From the NCBI GenBank assembly GCA_947476895.1, contig CANJRX010000003.1, forward strand, positions 101,574-165,573: a stretch of 64,000 nucleotides of DNA. Direction: 5' to 3'. How positions within the stretch are numbered: the first letter of the stretch is position 1; every line of letters begins with the position of its first letter. A model generated the notes under the pieces. It saw only the letters and a program-made list of their open reading frames with translations. It was not told the DNA's origin and ran no database searches. Origin of the DNA: Fidelibacterota bacterium (GTDB lineage Bacteria > Pseudomonadota > Alphaproteobacteria > Rhodospirillales > Rhodospirillaceae). Shown one piece after another: positions 1 to 12,108 of the stretch. The translations under genes and the position numbers were made by a program.

Positions 1-813
1 CGCCATCCTGTGACCGCGGAACTTGAAGGCGCCCTTGGCGCGAGCCGCACCAAGCCGAACGAGCCTAGCTGGGGCCGCTGGTTGCGCCAGGTTCAAGTCG
101 CCAACACCATTGGCGCACCGGTGCTCCTCGGCCAAGACAAAAACCCGCTGCTGGTTTTGAACCGTGTCGGCGAAGGCCGCGTGGCCTTGCTGCTGAGCGA
201 TACCGGCTGGTTGTGGGGCAAAGGCTTCGACGGCGGCGGCCCGCAAATTGAACTGCTGCGTCGTGTCAGCCACTGGCTGATGAAAGAGCCGCAGCTGGAA
301 GAAGAAGCCCTGACGGCCGAAGTGCGCGACGGCGGACTTGTGGTCTCGCGCCGCAGCTTGTCGGCGGACGAAGTGGCCGTGAAGGTCAAAGCGCCGGACG
401 GCAGCGAACAAACCGTGACTCCCAAACCCTCGACCTCGGGCGCCTTCACTGCCCGCATGGACGTGACCGAACCCGGGCTCTACAGCCTGACCGACGGCAA
501 GATCAACGCCATCGCCGCGGTGGGCACGCCCAATCCGCTTGAAACCTACGACGTCGTTTCCACGGATGCGAAAGTCGGCCCCCTCGCCGAAGCGTCCGGC
601 GGCGGCGTGTTCTGGCTGGAAGATGCGGACGCACCTGCGATCCGCCGGGTCGTGCCGGGCCGCGCCTCGCATGGTTCTACATGGATGGGTTTGCGCGCCA
701 ATAAACAGGTGGCGGTGACCGGCGTGACGCAGACCCCGCTATCGCCGGTAGCCCTGATCCTACTGCTGATTATGGCAGGCTCCATGTTGGCATGGTGGCG
801 CGAAGGGAAGTAA
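1..813 (+). CDS. C-terminal part of a large membrane protein, amidotransferase-like/Bat-associated type
   Basis: The reading frame is open through base 1, so the true start lies upstream and only the last 270 or so residues are visible. The visible part contains a HPVT motif at once, then a segment (GRVALLLSDTGWLWGKGFDG) typical of the glutamine-amidotransferase-like domain of large alphaproteobacterial membrane proteins usually found after moxR and DUF58 genes. It ends in one hydrophobic helix (SPVALILLLIMAGSMLAW) and a short basic tail, so the C-terminus is probably membrane-anchored. Family assignment is by resemblance; substrate and function are unknown. The upstream partners lie outside the window. 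Confidence 0.6.
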   Translation, partial: RHPVTAELEGALGASRTKPNEPSWGRWLRQVQVANTIGAPVLLGQDKNPLLVLNRVGEGRVALLLSDTGWLWGKGFDGGGPQIELLRRVSHWLMKEPQLEEEALTAEVRDGGLVVSRRSLSADEVAVKVKAPDGSEQTVTPKPSTSGAFTARMDVTEPGLYSLTDGKINAIAAVGTPNPLETYDVVSTDAKVGPLAEASGGGVFWLEDADAPAIRRVVPGRASHGSTWMGLRANKQVAVTGVTQTPLSPVALILLLIMAGSMLAWWREGK

Positions 814-851
814 CATCTCTGCCGTGACACATCCGGCTTGGGAGGTACGGC

Positions 852-3334
<2,483 letters not shown>

Positions 3335-3988
3335 TTAGATGAGCGCGATTTGAATCGCGGTTCCGGCGAGATGCTCACGCACCGGCGCGAAAGAACGGCG
3401 GTGATGATCCGTGAGGCCGATGCGCGTGATGGCGTCGCAATGCTCGGCGGTGCCGTAGCCCATATTTGTCTCCCAGCCATAGCCGGGATGGGCCGCTGCC
3501 AGCGCCGTCATGAGGCGATCACGCGTCACTTTGGCGACAATCGACGCGGCCGCGATGGAAAGACTTTTGCCGTCGCCTTGAATAATGGTCTCGACGTCGC
3601 AATTCAGCTTCGGCGCGCGGTTGCCGTCGACCAGCGCGACCGTCACCAAATGCCCGAGTGCGTCAACTGCGCGCGCCATGGCGCGGTAGGTGGCGTTGAG
3701 AATGTTGAAACTATCGATCTCGCTGACATCGGCTTGGCCGACGCCGATCACCGCCGCGCCGCAGCTGCAAAGAATGGAGTAAAGCTCTTCGCGACGCGCG
3801 GCTGAGAGTTTTTTAGAATCATCTAAGCCTTGGCGCAGTTCTTTCGGTGTTTTTTTATAGTCGAGGATCACGGCGCCCGCGACCACAGGACCAGCAAGCG
3901 GCCCGCGCCCGGCTTCATCAACACCAGCAACGATGGCGGCCGGCAACCGCTTTAAAACCGCGCGCTCATATTTGAAATTCGGCGGCAC
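3335..3988 (-). CDS. rnhB: Ribonuclease HII
   Basis: 217 residues. RNase HII cuts the RNA strand of RNA-DNA hybrids and removes misincorporated ribonucleotides. The N-terminal motif GVDEAGRGPLAGPVVAGAV (from residue 22) carries the first catalytic Asp-Glu pair; VDGNRAPKL and SIVAKVTRD supply the remaining conserved acidic residues, and the C-terminal GYG..T.EH motif is present. Length is normal for the family. It starts one base after the peroxiredoxin gene, so they are almost certainly cotranscribed, with ccrM downstream after a long regulatory gap. Confidence 0.95.
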   Translation of the reverse strand: MPPNFKYERAVLKRLPAAIVAGVDEAGRGPLAGPVVAGAVILDYKKTPKELRQGLDDSKKLSAARREELYSILCSCGAAVIGVGQADVSEIDSFNILNATYRAMARAVDALGHLVTVALVDGNRAPKLNCDVETIIQGDGKSLSIAAASIVAKVTRDRLMTALAAAHPGYGWETNMGYGTAEHCDAITRIGLTDHHRRSFAPVREHLAGTAIQIALI

Positions 3989-3989
3989 G

Positions 3990-4523
3990 TCAGCTTTTGC
4001 CTTGCGATGTGCGCCACGTTTTGACGGCGTTCAAAGTATTGGTTACGTGCTGATCGGGGTCCATGGCGGTGTAGGAATAGATCACCGTGCCATCCGGCGC
4101 AATCACGAAGGACGTGCGATTGGCGTAAGAGAACAGCAACGTCGCATCGTAGGACTTGATGATCTTGCCATCGTCAGCACCGACAGGAAATTTGCTCTGG
4201 CATTCACTGACCGAGAATTTGTTCAGCGTCTCGATCTTGTCTTTGGAAATGCCGATGACGGTAGCGCCGAGCGCCTTAAATTCATCGGTGGCTTCAGCAA
4301 ACATATGGGCTTCGATGGTACAGCCACTGGTGAAAGCCTTGGGATAGAAATAAAGCACAACAGGCCCGCTTTTCAGCGCATCGGCCAATGAGAACGTGAA
4401 CTCCTTGCCGCCCAGCGAGGCTTGCGTGGTGAACATGGGCGCGGACGCGCCGTTCTTCAGCGCGGCTTGCGCAGGCAGCGCCAGCAAACCGGAGATCAGC
4501 GCGTAAAGCCACTTGCGGCTCAT
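3990..4523 (-). CDS. Exported peroxiredoxin, PrxQ/BCP-like
   Basis: 177 residues with a Sec signal peptide (cleavage likely after LPAQA, residue 20), so the mature protein is periplasmic. The thioredoxin-fold core contains PKAFTSGCTIEAH; Cys68 is the peroxidatic cysteine. The usual PrxQ partner cysteine five residues later is His here; Cys108 (SVSECQSKFPV) is the likely resolving cysteine of the alpha-3 type. It would reduce peroxides with thiols from a thioredoxin-like donor. Its start overlaps the moaB stop by four bases (ATGA), indicating translational coupling. The exact subclass is inferred. Confidence 0.8.
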   Translation of the reverse strand: MSRKWLYALISGLLALPAQAALKNGASAPMFTTQASLGGKEFTFSLADALKSGPVVLYFYPKAFTSGCTIEAHMFAEATDEFKALGATVIGISKDKIETLNKFSVSECQSKFPVGADDGKIIKSYDATLLFSYANRTSFVIAPDGTVIYSYTAMDPDQHVTNTLNAVKTWRTSQGKS

Positions 4524-5056
4524 TTCTTGCGGTGCTCCTTCAGGCGCGGGATCAGCTCGACAAAATTGCAGGGGCGGTGGCGGATATCGAGTTGGTATTT
4601 CAAGATCTCGTCCCAGCCATCTTTCACTGCACCGGTCGAGCCGGGCAGCGCGAACAGATAGGTGCCGTTGGCTACGCCCGCCGTCGCGCGCGATTGCACG
4701 GTAGATGTGCCGATGCTTTTCAGGCTGATCCAGCGGAACAGCTCGCCAAAGCCGGGGATTTCTTTTTCGCAGACTTGCTTGAAAGCTTCGGGTGTCACAT
4801 CACGCCCCGTGACACCGGTGCCACCCGAGGTGATCACGCAATCGACTGTGGGGTCGTCGATCCATTGCTGCAGCTTGTCGGCGATCACCATCACGTCGTC
4901 TTTCAGGATGACGCGTTCGGCGAGTTTATGACCGGCAGCGGTAAATCGTTCCACCAACGCATCGCCTGAAGTGTCATTCGCGAACGTGCGCGTGTCCGAC
5001 ACCGTCATGACGGCGATGTTGATCGGAACAAAGGTTCTGCTTTCGTCGATGGCCAT
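4520..5056 (-). CDS. moaB: Molybdenum cofactor biosynthesis protein B (MoaB/MogA family)
   Basis: 178 residues. MoaB/MogA proteins bind molybdopterin and adenylate it before molybdenum insertion. The signature ITSGGTGVTGRDVTPEA (around residues 75-91) and the later PGSTGAV segment are intact. The N-terminal extension of about 12 residues and the length match the MoaB branch more than MogA. It sits in a leftward operon between uracil-DNA glycosylase and the peroxiredoxin, away from other moa genes in this window, a position common in alphaproteobacterial genomes. Confidence 0.88.
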   Translation of the reverse strand: MAIDESRTFVPINIAVMTVSDTRTFANDTSGDALVERFTAAGHKLAERVILKDDVMVIADKLQQWIDDPTVDCVITSGGTGVTGRDVTPEAFKQVCEKEIPGFGELFRWISLKSIGTSTVQSRATAGVANGTYLFALPGSTGAVKDGWDEILKYQLDIRHRPCNFVELIPRLKEHRKK

Positions 5057-5068
5057 GGGCTAACCTAG

Positions 5069-5884
5069 CTAAACCAGCGCAATGCTGTCGAGCTTCTGCT
5101 TAATGGACAGAAGATCGCGCCAGGCAAAGCGCTTTTGCTGGGGCGACCGCAGAAGATAAGCCGGGTGAAACAGCGCCGTACAGGGCACGGGGCGGGACAT
5201 GCCGGGGGTCTCGAACTCAAACCACTGGCCGCGCAGCTTGGTGATGCCGAGCGCTTTGGCCAGCAGCGTCTTTGCCGAGAGACCACCGACAAACACCAGC
5301 ACGGCGGGATCGACCAACTCGATGTGGCGCGTGACGAAGGGCAGGCAGGTGGCGATCTCTTCATCGGTCGGCGCGCGATTGCCCGGCGGACGCCAGAACA
5401 CGATGTTGGTGATGTAGGCATTCTCAGCGCGGCTTAAGCCCACTGAGGCCAGCATGCGGTCGAGCAATTTTCCTGAGATGCCGACGAAGGGCAGGCCCTG
5501 GCGGTCTTCATCGGCGCCGGGCGCTTCGCCGATAAACATGACGCGCGCTTTGGGATTGCCGTCGGCGAAAACCGTGCGGCTCGCGAACTGTTTTAGGCCG
5601 CAGCCGGTGAACGCTTCGACGGCGGCTTTGAGTTCTTCAACGGTCTGCGCGGCTTGCGCGAGATGCGTAGCACTTGCGTCGCCATCCGGAATCGCAATCG
5701 GCGCAGGGGGTGCGGCAGGCGTTACCGTCGCGCGTTGGACAATGGGAGCCGGAGCAGCAACAGGCGCGGGCGTTTTGAAACGGTCCACGGCCACATCGCC
5801 GATGGCTTCATCCACGCCGGCATCCATATACCAGCGCAGGAGCGCTGCAGGATCGGAAGCCAAAGTTTGCGCGGAATCTATCAT
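5069..5884 (-). CDS. Uracil-DNA glycosylase, family 4-like
   Basis: 271 residues from the ATG at 5884; a longer frame to 6010 would run into the upstream exporter gene. It removes uracil from DNA to start base-excision repair. [17 protein letters not shown] (from 119) is the uracil-DNA glycosylase family 4/5 signature and HPAYLLR near the C-terminus is the second motif. Residues 38-70 are a proline/alanine-rich linker after a short N-terminal helix region. Of the four cysteines that hold the 4Fe-4S cluster in family 4, only two are evident (Cys95, Cys180); positions expected in CxxC and before RPPGNR are Phe92 and Trp164. Cluster binding is therefore doubtful. Confidence 0.85.
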   Translation of the reverse strand: MIDSAQTLASDPAALLRWYMDAGVDEAIGDVAVDRFKTPAPVAAPAPIVQRATVTPAAPPAPIAIPDGDASATHLAQAAQTVEELKAAVEAFTGCGLKQFASRTVFADGNPKARVMFIGEAPGADEDRQGLPFVGISGKLLDRMLASVGLSRAENAYITNIVFWRPPGNRAPTDEEIATCLPFVTRHIELVDPAVLVFVGGLSAKTLLAKALGITKLRGQWFEFETPGMSRPVPCTALFHPAYLLRSPQQKRFAWRDLLSIKQKLDSIALV

Positions 5885-5889
5885 CGCCG

Positions 5890-6942
5890 CTAGATCAGCC
5901 GGCGCGCGGACAACTCGTCCTTCAAGTAAGCGTAGTAAATAGGTGCTGCGATCAAGCCCGGAATACCGAAGGCGGCTTCCATCACCAGCATGGCGGTGAG
6001 CAACTCCCATGCGCGCGCGCGAATGCGTGAGCCGATGATGCGGGCATTCACGAAGTATTCGAGCTTGTGAATGAGAACGAGGAAGGTCAGCGAGCCGACA
6101 GCAACCATGGGCGACACGCTCAAGCTGACGACCACGATCACCGTGTTCGAGATCAGGTTTCCGAGGATCGGAATGAGCCCGATGAAGAACGTCACGGCAA
6201 TCATGGTTTTGATCAGCGGCAGGTGAACGCCGAGCATGGGCAGAATGATCACGAGATAAATCGCCGTCAGAGTTGTGTTCAACGCCGAGATGCGGATCTG
6301 CGAGAACACGACGTTGCGGAAGGCGCCACTCAAAACCGAGGCCCGCGCGACAAGAGCGCGCGCGAGCGGTTTGGTTTCGCCGTCGCCGACGCCGCGATAG
6401 AAAGCGACGATGCCGCCGATGATCATGCCGAGCACGGTGTGGAACAGGAACTTGCCAAAGTCCTGACCGAAGGCGCCCACTTGGCCTGCGTGTTCACGGA
6501 GCCACGTGGCGGCGTAGGTTTCAATTTCCTGCATGCTCGAAGGTAGATAATCGTGCGCCCAAGCGGGTGTGCGTTCGCGCGCGGTGCTGATGACATCGGC
6601 CATTTGCTGCAGAAGGGCGACCACGCTTTCCGAGCCGCCGCTGAGGAGCGACATGGATTCGACGACACCCCAGGTGACGAGGAAGAAGATCAGCGCCGCA
6701 AATAATGCAAGCACCAGCGCCTTGCCGACACGGCGGTTCAGCCCGACTTGCCTGAACACCGGCACGGCCGTCTGCACGATGAGATAGATCAGAAAGCCCG
6801 ACAGCAGCGCCGACAACAGACCGAGATACAGAATACAGAACAGGCCGACACCGGCCAGGATCAACGAAACCGTTTCGATCCGGGCCGTGTCTACGGTTGC
6901 GGCGGGAGGCCGCGACGTTGGGGAGTCAGCTGATGTCCACAT
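5890..6942 (-). CDS. AI-2E family transporter (PerM-like)
   Basis: 350 residues with about seven or eight hydrophobic helices, a soluble loop between residues 110 and 165, and the conserved C-terminal block [12 protein letters not shown]... ending in an [18 protein letters not shown] segment. This is the AI-2E/PerM exporter family, whose members export small molecules or act as antiporters; substrate cannot be told. The stop lies five bases before the uracil-DNA glycosylase start, so these genes are cotranscribed. The small membrane protein at 7003-7317 may be the first gene of the same run. Confidence 0.85.
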   Translation of the reverse strand: MWTSADSPTSRPPAATVDTARIETVSLILAGVGLFCILYLGLLSALLSGFLIYLIVQTAVPVFRQVGLNRRVGKALVLALFAALIFFLVTWGVVESMSLLSGGSESVVALLQQMADVISTARERTPAWAHDYLPSSMQEIETYAATWLREHAGQVGAFGQDFGKFLFHTVLGMIIGGIVAFYRGVGDGETKPLARALVARASVLSGAFRNVVFSQIRISALNTTLTAIYLVIILPMLGVHLPLIKTMIAVTFFIGLIPILGNLISNTVIVVVSLSVSPMVAVGSLTFLVLIHKLEYFVNARIIGSRIRARAWELLTAMLVMEAAFGIPGLIAAPIYYAYLKDELSARRLI

Positions 6943-7002
6943 GACCGTGCATATTAATGGCCAAGCCGGACATAAAGCGAGCGCGGCGCGCGCGAGGTTC
7001 GC

Positions 7003-7317
7003 TTAAACGGCGGGCGGTGTAACAGAGTTGGCATGAACCGCGGCTTCATGCGCGGTCAGGATACGCTCGGCCGCCAGGGCCTTGCGGTAAAACCAGGCGC
7101 TGAACCACAGAACCACCGGGACGCTACAGGCGCCCGCCAGCTCAAGCAGGATCAGGACGTTGTTCTCGCCCCACCGGGTCGGCAGGATGCCCAGGGCTTC
7201 CGCCATTTCTTCGAAAAGGCGGATAATTCCGAAGCCGGCCACGGCGATCAGGACGCCCAGGGTGCCTGCGAAAAGCACGGTGGTCAGAAGCGCGATAACG
7301 ACGGGGTTCTTGCTCAC
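7003..7317 (-). CDS. Small hypothetical membrane protein
   Basis: 104 residues with two clear membrane segments (about residues 7-30 and 52-72) separated by a loop containing EEMAEALGILPTRWGENN. I do not recognise a family. It starts with ATG preceded by AAGGATACCCC, and lies 60 bp upstream of the AI-2E transporter on the same strand, so the two may be transcribed together. Codon choice resembles its neighbours. Confidence 0.55.
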   Translation of the reverse strand: MSKNPVVIALLTTVLFAGTLGVLIAVAGFGIIRLFEEMAEALGILPTRWGENNVLILLELAGACSVPVVLWFSAWFYRKALAAERILTAHEAAVHANSVTPPAV

Positions 7318-7596
7318 GGGGTATCCTTAAATCGGTGGTCTTTGGCGGGCCGGCTTCGGCCCGCGTTTCTGCCCCAGACGAGGGTCCGAGGCAAGCCAAG
7401 GCTTAAAGCTAGTTAAGGCTACAAACCCAGCCTTCAACCCCTGTTATAGCCGGTAAATCGTGGAAGCCCTTGGATAAAGCGACCGGGAGAGAGTATACCT
7501 AAGCCCTTGCCACAACGGCGGATTGTCGGTTGTGGGTGTGGGGCAAGAGTCGCAGGTCAGCCGGCCGGCCAAGCTTAGGTGGCCAAGGGGATGGGG
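7318..7596. promoter_or_regulatory. Divergent intergenic region upstream of ETF-QO
   Basis: About 280 bp between divergent genes. It carries a perfect hairpin at 7345-7364 (8 bp arms GCGGGCCG / CGGCCCGC, 4-base loop), which lies in the 5' leader of the leftward small membrane protein. No recognisable promoter boxes or operator could be assigned with confidence. Confidence 0.35.
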
Positions 7597-9255
7597 ATGA
7601 GCGAACGGGAAGCAATGGAATTCGACGTGGTGGTGGTCGGCGCAGGACCCGCCGGTCTTTCCGCCGCCATTCGCCTGAAACAGCTTGCCGCAGCCAACGA
7701 CCACGACATTAACGTCTGCGTCATCGAAAAAGGATCGGAGGTCGGCGCGCACATTCTTTCCGGCGCGGTTGTCGATCCTATCGCCCTCAACGAACTCATT
7801 CCCGATTGGAAAGAAAAAGGCGCGCCGCTCAACACGGCTGTTACAGACGACCACTTCCTGTACCTGAGCGAAACCGGATCGCTGCGCGTCCCCAATATTT
7901 TCATGCCGCCTTTGATGAGCAATCACGGCAACTACATCGTCAGCCTTGGCAATGTGTGCCGCTGGCTCGCGACCCAGGCCGAAGCCATGGGCATTGAGAT
8001 TTATCCCGGCTTCGCTGCTGCTGAAGTTCTCTACACCGAAACCGGCGCTGTGCGTGGCGTCGCCACCGGCGACATGGGTGTGGGCCGCGACGGTGAAAAA
8101 ACCAGCCACTACGAACCCGGCATCGAGTTGCACGCGAAGTACACACTGATCGCTGAAGGTGTGCGCGGTTCGCTCGCGAAATCGCTGATCTCGCGCTTTG
8201 ATCTCGCTAAAGACAGCGACGTGCCGAAGTTCGGCATCGGCATAAAAGAACTGTGGGAAGTTGAGCCCAGTAAGCACAAGTTGGGCCTGGTCACACATAC
8301 GATGGGCTGGCCTTTGGACAGCTCCACAGGCGGCGGCTCGTTCATCTATCACCTGGAGAACAACCAGGTCGCCATCGGCTTCGTGCTGCATCTGAACTAC
8401 AAAAACCCGTATCTTTCGCCCTTTGATGAGTTCCAGCGCTTCAAGCATCATCCTGCGGTGAAGACCACACTCGAAGGTGGGCGGCGCATTTCTTATGGCG
8501 CCCGCGCTATCACCGAAGGCGGCTTACAGTCGGTGCCGAAGCTGACGTTCCCGGGCGGCGCGCTGATCGGATGTGCGGCGGGCTTCGTCAACGTGCCGCG
8601 CATCAAGGGCAGCCACAACGCCATGAAGTCCGGCATGCTGGCGGCGGAAGCTGCGTTCGCTGCACTGAAGGCCGGACGCTCATACGACGAACTCACCGAT
8701 TACGGCACGGCCTTCAAGAACAGCTGGATCTACAAAGATCTGAAACGCGTGCGCAACGTGAAGCCGCTGTGGAGCAAGTTCGGCCTCTACATCGGTCTCG
8801 CGCTCGGCGGTCTCGACATGTGGATGAACCAGCTCGGCATCGGCCTGCCCTTCACGCTGAAACACGGCAAGTCGGACGACGCCACGCTGCTGCCAGCGGC
8901 CAAGGCGCGGCCCATCGCCTATCCCAAACCTGATGGGAAAATATCGTTCGATAAACTGTCCTCGGTGTTCATCTCGAACACCAACCACGAAGAAAATCAG
9001 CCCATCCATTTAAAGCTGACCGATCCGGCCATTCCGATCGCCGTGAACCTGCCGCTCTGGGCCGAACCGGCCCAGCGCTACTGCCCGGCGGGGGTTTACG
9101 AGGTGGTGGATCAAGACGGCGGGGGCGGAAAACGCTTTCAAATCAACGCCCAGAACTGCGTCCACTGCAAAACCTGCGACATCAAGGACCCCAGCCGTAA
9201 CATCACCTGGACCGTGCCGCAGGGCGGCGGCGGTCCCAATTATCCAAATATGTAA
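7597..9255 (+). CDS. Electron transfer flavoprotein:ubiquinone oxidoreductase
   Basis: About 552 residues. ETF-QO passes electrons from reduced electron transfer flavoprotein (fatty-acid and amino-acid oxidation) to ubiquinone at the inner membrane. An FAD-binding VVVGAGPAGLSAAIRL motif lies at the N-terminus; GGLQSVPKLTFPGGALIG and the GFVNVPRIKGSHNAMKSG segment are characteristic; the C-terminus carries the 4Fe-4S ligands (CPAGVYEV, QNCVHCKTCDIKDPSRNI). I chose the ATG at 7597 because AAGGGG lies six bases upstream; ATG 7591 and GTG 7579 are in frame. ETF alpha and beta genes are not in the window. Confidence 0.95.
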   Translation: MSEREAMEFDVVVVGAGPAGLSAAIRLKQLAAANDHDINVCVIEKGSEVGAHILSGAVVDPIALNELIPDWKEKGAPLNTAVTDDHFLYLSETGSLRVPNIFMPPLMSNHGNYIVSLGNVCRWLATQAEAMGIEIYPGFAAAEVLYTETGAVRGVATGDMGVGRDGEKTSHYEPGIELHAKYTLIAEGVRGSLAKSLISRFDLAKDSDVPKFGIGIKELWEVEPSKHKLGLVTHTMGWPLDSSTGGGSFIYHLENNQVAIGFVLHLNYKNPYLSPFDEFQRFKHHPAVKTTLEGGRRISYGARAITEGGLQSVPKLTFPGGALIGCAAGFVNVPRIKGSHNAMKSGMLAAEAAFAALKAGRSYDELTDYGTAFKNSWIYKDLKRVRNVKPLWSKFGLYIGLALGGLDMWMNQLGIGLPFTLKHGKSDDATLLPAAKARPIAYPKPDGKISFDKLSSVFISNTNHEENQPIHLKLTDPAIPIAVNLPLWAEPAQRYCPAGVYEVVDQDGGGGKRFQINAQNCVHCKTCDIKDPSRNITWTVPQGGGGPNYPNM

Positions 9256-9383
9256 TCAAAGCGGGCTTTGTAGATACATCTCAGGGGTTTCCCGCGCGTC
9301 TCCGGCACGGCTAAACTCAATCATTGAATGAGCGGCGTCTGCACGTCGCGCTGTTGTTGGTTTTGAAGGGATACGATCCCGCT

Positions 9384-11156
9384 ATGAATTTGAACCGCGC
9401 TGGTCTTTCGTTGAAACAAATTGGCTGGCCTCTCGGCCTCTTTGCCTGCGCGGTCGTGGCCATCGGCGTCGGGGTCGGGCTGGGTGTGGTCGGCACGTCT
9501 GCCACAGCGATCGGCAGCGATGCCCAGAAGAAGGCCCAGACCTCACCAGCGCCCACACCGAAAGCCGCGGGCCTCGCGGCCGCTTTCCTCGCCGGCCGCC
9601 ACGCGGAATTGTCGTCAGACGCAAACACCGCCGTGAATTTCTACAACCGGGTCACGGAACTCGACCCGGAAAATCTGGCACTCTTGCAGAACACGTATTT
9701 CCTCGCCGCACAAAGCGGCGACTTCGCCACGGCCGTTCCCGCCGCGCGCAAAGCTTTAGAGACATCACCCGGCCGCGGTATGGCGCCGGTGATTGTCGGG
9801 ATCGATCATTACAAGAAGGGCGAATACGACAAAGCCCTGCCCTATCTGGAAAAGACCAACGGCCAGAGCATGAACGGCTTTGCCATGCCGATGCTGCGCG
9901 CGTGGGCTTTGGCGCCCGTGAAGCCGGCAGAAACCGTCTTGCAGGAGCTGGAGCTTTTCAAAACATTCCAGGACACCGGCGACATTTATTATCTGATGAG
10001 CGGCCTGATCAACGAATTCTACGGTCGCAAAGATCAGGCGATCTCGAATTACGAAGTGCTGGCGGCCAATATTGAAAACCAGCGCTTCTCGGTCTTGCGC
10101 CTTGTGGCCGAAGGCTATCACCGCCTCGGCAAAGACGCCGACATCAAAGGCCTGTTCGACCGCTTCATGACCACGCACGGCGTATCGCCGACGCTTGAAG
10201 CCTACGCCACCGCCATCCCCGCCGCGCCGGTCAAAAAAATCACGCCGACTGAAGGCATGGCAGAGGGCTTGTTTTTAGCCGCCGAGCTGCTGCTCGCGAA
10301 CGATCCCAATGAACTGCGTGCGCAGGTCTCGACCGCTTACGCACAGGCCGCACTTTATATGAACCCCGATTTGGATATCGCGCGCCGCTTCATCGGCAGC
10401 ACGCTATCCGCCCGTGGCCGCATGGAAGAATCAAACGCCGCCCTGAACCTCTTGAAGAAGTCGGCGCCCGGTTACCTCGATGTGCAGATGCAGATCGCGG
10501 AAAATTATCTCCGCATGAAGCGCCCCTTGGACGCGCTGGGGATTTTGCAGGACATCGTGAAGCAGCGCCCGACCTGGGTTGATGCGCACGTTGCGACCGG
10601 CGACATTCTGCGCCAGGAGAAAAAGTATTCCGAAGCTGTTACCGCCTACAACAGCGCGCTCAAGAATACCGGCGCGGATAAAGCCGAGACCTGGGCCATC
10701 TATTATTCGCGCGGCATCGCTTACGACCGCGACAAGAAGTGGGATGCGGCCGAGAACGATTTCAAAAAGGCGCTCGAACTGCACCCCAATGACCCGAACG
10801 TTCTCAACTACCTCGGGTATTCCTATCTCGACCGCGGCGTGAAGCTGTCGGAAGGCCGTCAACTGATCGAAGACGCCTACAAACAACGCCCCAATGATGG
10901 CTATATCATCGATAGCTTTGGCTGGGCGTTATATGTGACCGGCGAATATGAGCAGGCCGTCGTGACCTTGGAAAAGGCCATCGAAGCCTCGCCGTCCGAT
11001 GGCACCATCAACGAGCATCTGGGCGACGCCTATTGGAAAGTGGGCCGCCGCAATGAAGCGCGTTTCCAATGGCAGCGGGCCTTGAGCTTCGAGATCGAAG
11101 AGCCGCAGCGTGCAGCGATCTTGAAAAAGCTCGAGAGCGGTATCGCGCAGAAATAG
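9384..11156 (+). CDS. Membrane-anchored TPR-repeat protein
   Basis: About 590 residues from ATG 9384, with an AAGGGA about 12 bases upstream; an earlier TTG at 9324 is in frame but has no support. One N-terminal membrane helix (GLFACAVVAIGVGVGLGVVG), then tetratricopeptide repeats through to the C-terminus, clearest in the last 200 residues (AIYYSRGIAYDRDKKWDAA, NYLGYSYLDRG, GYIIDSFGWALYVTGEYEQA, LGDAYWKVGRRNEAR). Probably a periplasmic scaffold. It sits three bases before ispE, an arrangement common in Alphaproteobacteria. Binding partner unknown. Confidence 0.85.
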   Translation: MNLNRAGLSLKQIGWPLGLFACAVVAIGVGVGLGVVGTSATAIGSDAQKKAQTSPAPTPKAAGLAAAFLAGRHAELSSDANTAVNFYNRVTELDPENLALLQNTYFLAAQSGDFATAVPAARKALETSPGRGMAPVIVGIDHYKKGEYDKALPYLEKTNGQSMNGFAMPMLRAWALAPVKPAETVLQELELFKTFQDTGDIYYLMSGLINEFYGRKDQAISNYEVLAANIENQRFSVLRLVAEGYHRLGKDADIKGLFDRFMTTHGVSPTLEAYATAIPAAPVKKITPTEGMAEGLFLAAELLLANDPNELRAQVSTAYAQAALYMNPDLDIARRFIGSTLSARGRMEESNAALNLLKKSAPGYLDVQMQIAENYLRMKRPLDALGILQDIVKQRPTWVDAHVATGDILRQEKKYSEAVTAYNSALKNTGADKAETWAIYYSRGIAYDRDKKWDAAENDFKKALELHPNDPNVLNYLGYSYLDRGVKLSEGRQLIEDAYKQRPNDGYIIDSFGWALYVTGEYEQAVVTLEKAIEASPSDGTINEHLGDAYWKVGRRNEARFQWQRALSFEIEEPQRAAILKKLESGIAQK

Positions 11157-11159
11157 CTC

Positions 11160-12044
11160 ATGACGGCAACACCAGCCGGCGCGATCACGATAACAGCGCC
11201 CGCGAAGATCAATCTCACCCTGCACGTGTGCGGAAAGCGCGCGGATAATTATCATCTGCTGGACTCACTGGTGGTGTTCGCCGGCATTGGCGACCGCATC
11301 ACTGTGGCGGCCGCGGACAAGATCAGCCTTTCCATCACCGGGCCGTTCGGTGGGGCCCTTGCCAACGAACCCGACAATTTGGTTTTGCGTGCTGCGCGTC
11401 TGCTCGCGATCACGCATAGCCTGAAGGCGGGCGCAGCGATCACCTTGGAGAAAAATCTCCCGGTCGCGTCTGGCATTGGCGGCGGCTCGGCCGACGCAGC
11501 GGCGACGTTGATCGCTTGCGGTAAACTCTGGAATGTCGATCCGCTCAGACTCTCCGACAGCGAGATTGCGTCCGCCCTCGGTGCCGACGTGCCGGTATGC
11601 TTACGCGGCGTGCCCGCGTATATGAGCGGTATCGGCGAGATCATTCATCCGGCCCCGGCTTTGCCGGAAGCCTGGCTGGTGTTGGTAAATCCCGGCGAGC
11701 CGCTTGCGACTAAAGCCGTCTTCGGCGCGCTCAATGGACGTTTTTCCGCCGCCATGGGCCGTCATGCGTTTGAGAAACTTGAAGGCGCGTCCGACCTCGC
11801 GAAAGCGCTCAAGCTTTATAGCAACGACCTGATGGCCCCGGCCCGTGAACTGTTGCCGGCTGTAGGAGCGGTCATCGAAACGCTAGAGCAAACGCCCGGC
11901 TGTTTGCTGGCCCGCCTTTCAGGTAGCGGCCCCACCTGCTTTGGCCTGTTCGCCGATGCGGTCACGGCCTATGCCGCCGCCAGAAACATCGCCGCCCAAA
12001 AGCCCAGCTGGTGGTCGGTCGCCGCACCCCTCCTAAAACCCTAA
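11160..12044 (+). CDS. ispE: 4-diphosphocytidyl-2-C-methyl-D-erythritol kinase
   Basis: 294 residues, a GHMP kinase of the non-mevalonate (MEP) isoprenoid pathway that phosphorylates CDP-methylerythritol. The N-terminal APAKINLTLHVCGKRADNYH and the ATP-binding LPVASGIGGGSADAAATL are textbook family motifs, and the C-terminal LSGSGPTCFGLF glycine motif is present. It follows the TPR gene by three bases and is probably cotranscribed with it. Length is normal. Confidence 0.96.
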   Translation: MTATPAGAITITAPAKINLTLHVCGKRADNYHLLDSLVVFAGIGDRITVAAADKISLSITGPFGGALANEPDNLVLRAARLLAITHSLKAGAAITLEKNLPVASGIGGGSADAAATLIACGKLWNVDPLRLSDSEIASALGADVPVCLRGVPAYMSGIGEIIHPAPALPEAWLVLVNPGEPLATKAVFGALNGRFSAAMGRHAFEKLEGASDLAKALKLYSNDLMAPARELLPAVGAVIETLEQTPGCLLARLSGSGPTCFGLFADAVTAYAAARNIAAQKPSWWSVAAPLLKP

Positions 12045-12108
12045 GGAAATCAACACGCCCAGGGGCTAGCCCTCGGATTTGTGAGTTGATTCAGAAGGCC
12101 AGTGTCAT

